Positions 6,039 through 10,685 of a stretch of DNA of 10,685 nucleotides are shown one piece after another. The position numbers and the translations under genes were made by a program. Numbering within the stretch: position 1 is the first letter of the stretch; each line of letters starts with the position of its first letter. Origin of the DNA: Bacteroidales bacterium (GTDB lineage: Bacteria > Bacteroidota > Bacteroidia > Bacteroidales > NBLH01); the NCBI GenBank assembly GCA_026988445.1, contig JALSLF010000458.1, forward strand, positions 1 through 10,685, in the 5' to 3' direction. The notes beneath the pieces were generated by a model. It had not been told where the DNA came from. It ran no database searches and saw only the letters and a program-made list of their open reading frames with translations.

Positions 6039-8138
6039 ATGAACAAAAAGATAATCCAATATGTATTACCGCTTGGTTTAATATTATTTTTTGCATTTAC
6101 TGTTTATCATACAGGAAATAAGGATAAAGTACTCCTGGAAGTAGTGTCAAAAACATTGCAGGCAGGGCATTATGAAGCTTATGAAGTTGATGACATGATA
6201 TCTGCCAGAGCTTATAAGCAGTTTTTAGAAAGTTTGGATTACGGGAAACGCTATTTTTTGAAATCGGATATTCAAGAATTTGAAAAATATAAGTACCTGA
6301 TTGATGATGAGATTAATAATTTAAGTTTTGAGTTTTTTGATAAATCAACGGATGTAATTACTGAAAGACAAAACGAGGTTGAGCATTTTTATAAGCAACT
6401 GCTTGCAAAGCCTTTTGATTTTAAGAAAAATGAACAATTTGAGACAGACCCTGAGAAATTGGATTTTCCGAAAAATGAAAAAGACCGTAAAAACCGTTGG
6501 CGTAAATTATTAAAATATCAAACTTTAGTAAAACTAAATAACCTTCTGGAGCGACAAGAGAATGCAATTGCAGATAAGGATACTTCGTATAAAGTGATGC
6601 CTTTTGATTCCTTGGAAGCAAAAGCACGCAAGCAAGTTGCTGAAGATTATAAGCAAATGTTTCGTAGATTGCATCAACAAACTGATAAGGATCGAATGAA
6701 TGCCTATTTGAATGCCTTTGTACAAAGTTACGATCCGCATTCGGAATATATGTCGCCAAAGGAAAAGAAAAATTTTGATATTCGTATGTCTGGTCAATTT
6801 GAAGGAATTGGTGCTTCTTTGCAAGAGCTGAATAACGGATATATTAAGGTAGTACGTATTATACCCGGAAGTGCATCTTGGAGGCAAGGCGATTTAAAAG
6901 CCGGAGATATAATTCTTAAAGTTGCACAAGGCAGTGATGAGCCGGTAAGTATTGTGGGAATGCGATTAGATGATGCGGTTCAGTATATTAGAGGTAAAAA
7001 AGGAACAGAAGTAAGGCTTACCGTTAAAAAACCGGATAACTCAATAGTGGTAATTCCTATTATTCGTGATGTAGTAATTTTGGAAGAAACCTATGCTAAA
7101 TCGGCAATTTTAAAAGATGAAAATTCAAATTTTAAAGCCGGTTATATTTATTTACCTTCTTTTTATGTCGATTTTAAAAATCGGAACGGAAGACATTCTT
7201 CAAAAGATGTTGAAATCGAAATCAATAAATTGAAAAAAGAAGGTGTTGATGGAATTATTTTGGATTTGCGTTACAATGGCGGAGGTTCTTTGCAAGATGT
7301 GGTGGAGATGGCCGGCTTATTTATTGATAAAGGTCCCGTTGTACAAGTAAAAGGTAGATACGGTAAACCTTATATTTTAAAAGATTCGGACCCCAAATTA
7401 CAATACGATGGTAAATTGGTTATTATGGTTAATAAGTTAAGTGCTTCGGCTTCTGAAATTATGGCTGCTGCTATGCAAGATTACGGAAGGGCTGTAATTG
7501 TAGGTAGTCCCGTAACTTACGGGAAAGGCACTGTGCAAAAAATTGTTAATTTGGATCAGATGCTAAATAGAAATTACAATGATTTAAAACCCTTGGGGAA
7601 TATGCGCTTAACCATTCAAAAATTTTATCGGATAAATGGTGGGGCAACTCAGCTGCGTGGTGTAAAAGCCGATATAATTTTACCCGATATTTATGCCGGT
7701 ATTGATATTGGTGAAAGTGAGTTGCAAAATGTTATTCCTTGGGACGAAATTCAACCTGCACAATATACAAAATGGAAACACCCGATTACTAATCTTGATG
7801 AAGTGAGAACAGAAAGTATAAAGCGTATAAGCACTAATAAAAATTTTAATTTGATTAAACAGAATGCGCAAAGGGTGAAAGAGCAAAAAGAAAATACTTT
7901 AATTAATTTGAATTTGGAAAAATACAGGGCTGAACGTAAAAAAATAAAAGAAGAAACAAAAAAATACGAAAATGTGTTTAAAGAAAAAACATCAATTGAT
8001 GCTTTAATTTTATCAATAGATAAAAATCAGATGAAAACAGATACTACTAAAATGGCATCGTTTAAGGATTGGATAAAAAATATTGAAAAAGATGGTTATA
8101 TTGAAGAAACTTTTAAAATTTTAGAAAGTTTGAAATAG
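6039..8138 (+). CDS. prc: Tail-specific (C-terminal processing) protease, peptidase S41, Prc/Tsp type
   Basis: A 699-residue envelope protease, close in size to E. coli Prc (682). It degrades or trims proteins from exposed C-termini in the periplasm. The N-terminus MNKKIIQYVLPLGLILFFAF is a signal sequence or membrane anchor with no lipobox. An N-terminal Prc helical domain (about 35-225) leads through NAFVQSYDPHSEYMSP to a PDZ domain (about 252-332, GQFEGIGASL at its start). The S41 core follows: GIILDLRYNGGGSL (405-418), then SASASE (468-473), with Ser470 the likely nucleophile. Lys496 and Gln500 in YGKGTVQ complete the Ser-Lys dyad with the associated Gln. The C-terminal DUF3340-like part has IPWDEIQPAQYTKW (566-579) and a charged coiled segment. 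All catalytic residues are present. It is a single gene ending at a strong terminator. The physiological substrate cannot be told from context. Confidence 0.95.
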   Translation: MNKKIIQYVLPLGLILFFAFTVYHTGNKDKVLLEVVSKTLQAGHYEAYEVDDMISARAYKQFLESLDYGKRYFLKSDIQEFEKYKYLIDDEINNLSFEFFDKSTDVITERQNEVEHFYKQLLAKPFDFKKNEQFETDPEKLDFPKNEKDRKNRWRKLLKYQTLVKLNNLLERQENAIADKDTSYKVMPFDSLEAKARKQVAEDYKQMFRRLHQQTDKDRMNAYLNAFVQSYDPHSEYMSPKEKKNFDIRMSGQFEGIGASLQELNNGYIKVVRIIPGSASWRQGDLKAGDIILKVAQGSDEPVSIVGMRLDDAVQYIRGKKGTEVRLTVKKPDNSIVVIPIIRDVVILEETYAKSAILKDENSNFKAGYIYLPSFYVDFKNRNGRHSSKDVEIEINKLKKEGVDGIILDLRYNGGGSLQDVVEMAGLFIDKGPVVQVKGRYGKPYILKDSDPKLQYDGKLVIMVNKLSASASEIMAAAMQDYGRAVIVGSPVTYGKGTVQKIVNLDQMLNRNYNDLKPLGNMRLTIQKFYRINGGATQLRGVKADIILPDIYAGIDIGESELQNVIPWDEIQPAQYTKWKHPITNLDEVRTESIKRISTNKNFNLIKQNAQRVKEQKENTLINLNLEKYRAERKKIKEETKKYENVFKEKTSIDALILSIDKNQMKTDTTKMASFKDWIKNIEKDGYIEETFKILESLK

Positions 8139-8162
8139 TTTTTAAGCGTTCAATGTGAATAT

Positions 8163-8218
8163 AGAGAAAACTCAAATTGTCTGACAATAGAAAGACATTC
8201 TGAGTTTTCTCTTTTTTT
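8163..8218 (+). terminator. Strong intrinsic terminator of the protease gene
   Basis: A perfect 12-bp inverted repeat, AGAGAAAACTCA (8163-8174) with TGAGTTTTCTCT (8201-8212), is followed by seven Ts (8212-8218). The loop holds a second small hairpin, ATTGT-CTG-ACAAT (8176-8188). It begins 24 bp after the protease stop codon. The left flank has no A-run, so it acts rightwards only. Confidence 0.9.
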
Positions 8219-8235
8219 ATGCGTATGAAAGAAAT

Positions 8236-8309
8236 GTTTTGAAGTCCTAACGGACGTTCAAAAGTTATAAAGGGAAACGTTTTGAAGTCCTAACGGACGT
8301 TCAAAAGTT
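8236..8309. repeat. Two identical 31-bp hairpin repeats between prc and pyrD
   Basis: Two exact 31-bp copies (8236-8266 and 8279-8309) are separated by 12 bp. Each folds as TTTTGAA-GTCC-TAAC-GGAC-(G)-TTCAAAA, an 11-bp stem with one bulged G and a 4-base loop. The right copy overlaps the end of pyrD and supplies its last codon region and stop (TCA at 8301-8303 is TGA on the minus strand). They could serve as a terminator or 3'-end stabiliser for the convergent genes, or be a dispersed palindromic element that inserted twice. A run of Ts follows only the right copy, in the plus direction. Confidence 0.9.
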
Positions 8310-9335
8310 TTTTAATATTGCTTGATTAATTTTTTTTATCAGTCCGGGTCCTTCATAAATAAAACCGGTGTAAATTTGAACAAGAGCAGCACCGGCTTCT
8401 AATTTTTCCAAAGCATCTTCAACACTCATAATACCGCCTACCGAAATTACCGGAAAAGCATTTTCCGATTTTTTTACAATATATCGTAAAATTTCTGTTG
8501 AACGATTTTTTAAAGGAGCACCGCTTAAACCTCCGGCGCCAATTTTGTCAATATACTCTTTGGGGTAGGATAAGCCTTTTCGCTCAATGGTTGTATTGGT
8601 TGCTATTAAGCCGGCAATCTTTGTTTCTTTAATAATTTCTATAATATCATCTATTTGTTCAAATGCTAAATCAGGAGCAATTTTTAATAAAATAGGCTTG
8701 CTTGTATCTTTCTGATTATTAAGGCTTTGTAAGTGCTTTAGTAGTTTTGTAAGCGGTTCTTTCTCTTGTAAGTCTCTCAAATTAGGCGTGTTAGGCGAGC
8801 TTACATTTACTACAAAATAATCTACATACGGAAACAGACTGTTAAACGCTTTTTCATAATCCGAAATTGCATTTTCGTTGGGTGTAATTTTGTTTTTACC
8901 GATATTTCCGCCAATAATTATTCTAGATTTTCTTTTTTTCAGATTTTTAATTGCCCTATCTACGCCTTTATTGTTAAAGCCCATGCGGTTAATTAAAGCT
9001 TTGTCTTTTGGTAAACGGAAAATTCTGGGTTTTGGATTGCCCGCTTGCGGCTTGGGGGTTAGTGTCCCGATTTCGACAAAACCAAAACCCATATATCCGA
9101 GCATGTCAAAAGCTTCGGCATCTTTATCCAGTCCGGCAGCTAATCCTATAGGATTAGGAAATTCAATTCCGAAAACTTTATGTTTCAGTTTATCATTATT
9201 TATCTGGAAATTCTTTTTTAAGAGTAAAGAAGCTCCGGGAATAAATTTTGCAAGTTTAAAAAAAGCAAATGTTAAATTATGAATTGTTTCCGGTTGAAAT
9301 TTAAAAAGGATGGGTCTGATAATTGATTTATACAT
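8301..9335 (-). CDS. pyrD: Dihydroorotate dehydrogenase, class 2 (quinone-dependent)
   Basis: A 344-residue flavoenzyme that oxidises dihydroorotate to orotate, passing electrons to membrane quinone in de novo pyrimidine synthesis. I start it at the ATG at 9333-9335 rather than one 17 codons upstream (9384-9386): MYKSIIRPILFKFQPETIHNL matches the membrane-associating N-terminal helices of class 2 enzymes, and a -7 box lies between the two starts. Other motifs are GLAAGLDKDAEA (64-75), GTLTPKPQAGNPKPR (90-104), NRMGFNNKG (116-124), NVSSPNTPNLR (177-187, with Ser180 the class 2 catalytic serine and Asn182), KIAPD (218-222), and the FMN-phosphate loops SVGGI (298-302) and YTGFIYEGP. The presence of serine, not cysteine, and of the N-terminal extension excludes class 1. 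It converges on prc. Its 3' end lies inside the hairpin repeat at 8279-8309. Confidence 0.95.
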   Translation of the reverse strand: MYKSIIRPILFKFQPETIHNLTFAFFKLAKFIPGASLLLKKNFQINNDKLKHKVFGIEFPNPIGLAAGLDKDAEAFDMLGYMGFGFVEIGTLTPKPQAGNPKPRIFRLPKDKALINRMGFNNKGVDRAIKNLKKRKSRIIIGGNIGKNKITPNENAISDYEKAFNSLFPYVDYFVVNVSSPNTPNLRDLQEKEPLTKLLKHLQSLNNQKDTSKPILLKIAPDLAFEQIDDIIEIIKETKIAGLIATNTTIERKGLSYPKEYIDKIGAGGLSGAPLKNRSTEILRYIVKKSENAFPVISVGGIMSVEDALEKLEAGAALVQIYTGFIYEGPGLIKKINQAILKNF

Positions 9336-9351
9336 TCGATAAATTTTTTTG

Positions 9352-9359
9352 CAAAAATA
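9352..9359 (-). promoter_or_regulatory. Possible pyrD -7 promoter element TATTTTTG
   Basis: The minus strand reads TATTTTTGC, an exact TAnnTTTG match 16 bp upstream of the chosen pyrD ATG. If real, transcription starts downstream of the alternative ATG at 9384-9386 and so supports the shorter protein. No -33 TTG is seen and the region is very AT-rich. Confidence 0.35.
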
Positions 9360-9390
9360 AATTTTTAATTGAAAATAATGATGCATAATC

Positions 9391-9412
9391 TTAAAAAAGG
9401 AAAAATTTTCCT
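9391..9412 (-). terminator. Possible weak terminator of the XRE gene
   Basis: Read on the minus strand, an AT-rich inverted repeat, AGGAAAA with TTTTCCT (9398-9412, almost no loop), is followed by a run of six Ts. It lies about 84 bp past the XRE stop codon. The stem is short and weak. Confidence 0.3.
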
Positions 9413-9495
9413 GCTACTTTTTGGGCTTTGAGAATAAAATATATTGTATCGTACGTAAGGAATGAAAAAAATATTCAATTCTCAGGGACTTAAAA

Positions 9496-9942
9496 TCAGG
9501 ATTTTTTGCCGGTTTTTTTAGGGCTTAATTCTTCAAAAGTCCCGTCGTCAAAGAAAACTACGATGCGTTCAATGTTCTTAACCGGAGGTATTGTATTGTT
9601 TACAAATTGTACCGAATTAGAAGAGTTTTCCTGTTTTGTATCTATTTTTTCCGATTTTTCTTCTATAGGTGTTGATTTTTGTAAATTTTCATCAAAACTC
9701 AATGACGATTGTTGCGTTTGTTTATACATTTCGCCTTTGCCGATAATTAACCAATCCGGATTCAGGGTAGGGAAGTTTTTTAAAACTTTTTGTATAAAAT
9801 CCAAACTTGGTTTATTTCTTCCAGATAAAATATGAGAAATGCTTGAACGCTGAACCTGTAAAATTTCAGCAAATTTTGAAGAAGATAAATTTTCTTCGGT
9901 CAATAGTTTCAAAATCCTGTCTTTTATTTGCGAATTTATCAT
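9496..9942 (-). CDS. XRE-family helix-turn-helix transcriptional regulator
   Basis: A 148-residue DNA-binding protein. The Cro/CI-type helix-turn-helix occupies about 5-65: the positioning helix is SSKFAEIL (21-28), the recognition helix QRSSISHILSG (31-41), followed by RNKPSLDFIQKVL and NPDWLIIGKGEMY, the usual close of this domain in Bacteroidota regulators. A polar, Ser/Glu/Lys-rich linker (74-120) leads to a short conserved-looking C-terminal patch, IERIVVFFDDGTFEELSP (124-141). There is no peptidase or ligand domain, so it is not a LexA/CI-type self-cleaving repressor. Three near-perfect palindromes lie directly in front of its start, pointing to autoregulation. The nearest -7 element ends four bases before the ATG, so the mRNA may be leaderless. 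Its targets are unknown. Confidence 0.9.
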   Translation of the reverse strand: MINSQIKDRILKLLTEENLSSSKFAEILQVQRSSISHILSGRNKPSLDFIQKVLKNFPTLNPDWLIIGKGEMYKQTQQSSLSFDENLQKSTPIEEKSEKIDTKQENSSNSVQFVNNTIPPVKNIERIVVFFDDGTFEELSPKKTGKKS

Positions 9943-10011
9943 GTTACAAATGTAATAATTATTTTGTTTACATATGTAACTTATGTAAACGATTGGTGTT
10001 TACATTTGTAT
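9943..10011. promoter_or_regulatory. Operator cluster TTACAWWTGTAA at the XRE promoter
   Basis: Two exact copies of the 12-bp palindrome TTACAWWTGTAA (9944-9955 and 9968-9979) and one with a single mismatch (10000-10011) lie directly upstream of the XRE start, with an overlapping diverged copy at 9977-9988. The two arms of 9966-9990 also form a larger inverted repeat, GTTTACATA-N7-TATGTAAAC. The first palindrome contains TACATTTG on the minus strand (9947-9954) and the third contains TACATTTG on the plus strand (10001-10008), both exact TAnnTTTG elements. Binding there would cover divergent promoters, so this is probably an autoregulatory operator. The assignment to the neighbouring XRE protein is an inference from position. 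Confidence 0.7.
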
Positions 10012-10685
10012 ATCGTAGATACTTATGACAAGTTGTATTTTTTAATGTATTAGCAATTCAAGAACTAATTTGATGCTTTGCTGCTTCAAGATTAATTTTT
10101 TAACTATAAAACGCTTCAATTATCTAAAAAACTGCATAATACAATGTCATATTTTCAAAAAAATTACAATTTATACTGTCGGAAAAGCCAAATTATTCTA
10201 CTTTTTCTTTGTAAAAGGCATAAAAAACCCGTGTTCATAATTTTTACTTTAAATAATTTATATAAAACATTGGTTATCAAACTATAAAACGATATTAATA
10301 CACATATGTAACCAAGAATTTACAATTATTTACTTATTAATCTTTGGTGTTTAAAGTATATCATCAATTACAGAATGTATTTTACTGGTTTAGTGATAAA
10401 TATAGAGCATATTATAATTAGATGTTTATTTATGTAAAAGATAATATCCATATGCACTAACACAGAGTGTTTACTTTTGTAAATAGCTGATTTTTTGTAC
10501 GTTTGTTTAGTGTTGTAAACGGTTTTTGTCTTTATTTACATTTGGATACAAATAATAAGAAACTTGTAAAATTTGTTTTGGAAAAAAACTTAATATATTT
10601 TCCGGGGAAAATGTTTTTTAAAAAACGGATGCTTAGGATGTGCTTAATTTGACAAAAGAATGTTAATTTAATTTATGCCATAGAT
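10012..10685. other. Gene-free AT-rich region with scattered operator-like and promoter-like sites
   Basis: I find no convincing gene, tRNA or terminator in these 670 bp. They contain further TTACAWWTGTAA-like sites: 10300-10311 (10 of 12), 10426-10437 (10 of 12), 10471-10482 (TTACTTTTGTAA, 11 of 12), 10507-10518 (9 of 12) and 10536-10547 (10 of 12). They also contain plus-strand TAnnTTTG matches at 10472-10479, 10498-10505 and 10537-10544. The last has a TTG 21 bp upstream (10513-10515) and is the best promoter candidate for a rightward gene beyond the window. Short direct repeats are also present: AACTATAAAACG at 10102 and 10280, and TTGGTGTTTA at 9993 and 10344. A 7-bp inverted repeat, TTGGTTA/TAACCAA (10270-10276 and 10309-10315), spans 46 bp. 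Confidence 0.5.
10513..10544 (+). promoter_or_regulatory. Candidate rightward promoter, TTG-N21-TACATTTG
   Basis: TTG at 10513-10515 and an exact -7 element TACATTTG at 10537-10544 are separated by 21 bp, within the range usual for Bacteroidota. The -7 element is embedded in an operator-like site (10536-10547) and another lies across the -33 box (10507-10518). Transcription would start near 10548 and run off the window; the first coding region must lie to the right or very close to the edge. Confidence 0.4.

Noticed and set aside
8878..9282. 134-codon plus-strand open frame
   Set aside because: It lies wholly opposite pyrD, and its low-complexity translation mirrors the conserved PyrD motifs.
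338..9335. A pyrimidine gene cluster formed by cdd and pyrD, or a base-modification system linking pseudouridine synthase, deaminase and glycosylase
   Set aside because: The genes are kilobases apart, on separate transcripts and interrupted by unrelated housekeeping genes; the theme is coincidental.
9421..9482. Distant inverted repeat GAGAAT/ATTCTC after the XRE gene
   Set aside because: The arms are only 6 bp and far apart, without a T-run, so they do not support a terminator.
9506..10028. Two plus-strand open frames over and beyond the XRE gene
   Set aside because: They are opposite the XRE gene or run through its operator region; the composition is not protein-like and no -7 element is placed for them.

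Overview
The window looks like ordinary chromosome from an AT-rich member of the Bacteroidota. The reasons are the low GC content, the almost complete lack of Shine-Dalgarno sequences, and several matches to the Bacteroidota -7 promoter element TAnnTTTG just upstream of genes. Gene content points the same way: a Bacteroidota-type XRE regulator with a short C-terminal acidic tail motif, a Prc/Tsp-type tail-specific protease, a class 2 dihydroorotate dehydrogenase and an AAA_14/DUF4143 ATPase. The exact genus cannot be told from this sequence.

Layout from left to right: the 3' end of an RluA-family pseudouridine synthase (+); cytidine deaminase, methionyl-tRNA formyltransferase (fmt) and an AAA_14/DUF4143 ATPase, all on the minus strand; a 32-bp-period tandem array; a plus-strand gene fusing a six-helix membrane domain to a Nudix hydrolase; a degenerate direct duplication; a small three-helix membrane protein and a DNA-deoxyinosine glycosylase (both minus); a tail-specific protease (+) with a strong terminator; a pair of identical hairpin repeats; pyrD (minus); an XRE regulator (minus); and about 740 bp without a gene, carrying several copies of a palindrome that is probably the regulator's operator.

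Most genes are single housekeeping units rather than one operon. Two act in pyrimidine metabolism (cytidine deaminase and PyrD), two in RNA or translation (pseudouridine synthase and Fmt), one in repair of deaminated DNA, and one in envelope proteolysis. They are not arranged as a pathway.

I see no phage, CRISPR array, insertion sequence, tRNA or rRNA, and no convincing undescribed multi-gene system. The most interesting signals are the membrane-Nudix fusion, the helically phased array in front of the DUF4143 ATPase, the TTACAWWTGTAA operator cluster that overlaps -7 elements at the XRE gene and recurs up to 600 bp away, and several intergenic repeat families, one of which supplies the stop codon of pyrD.
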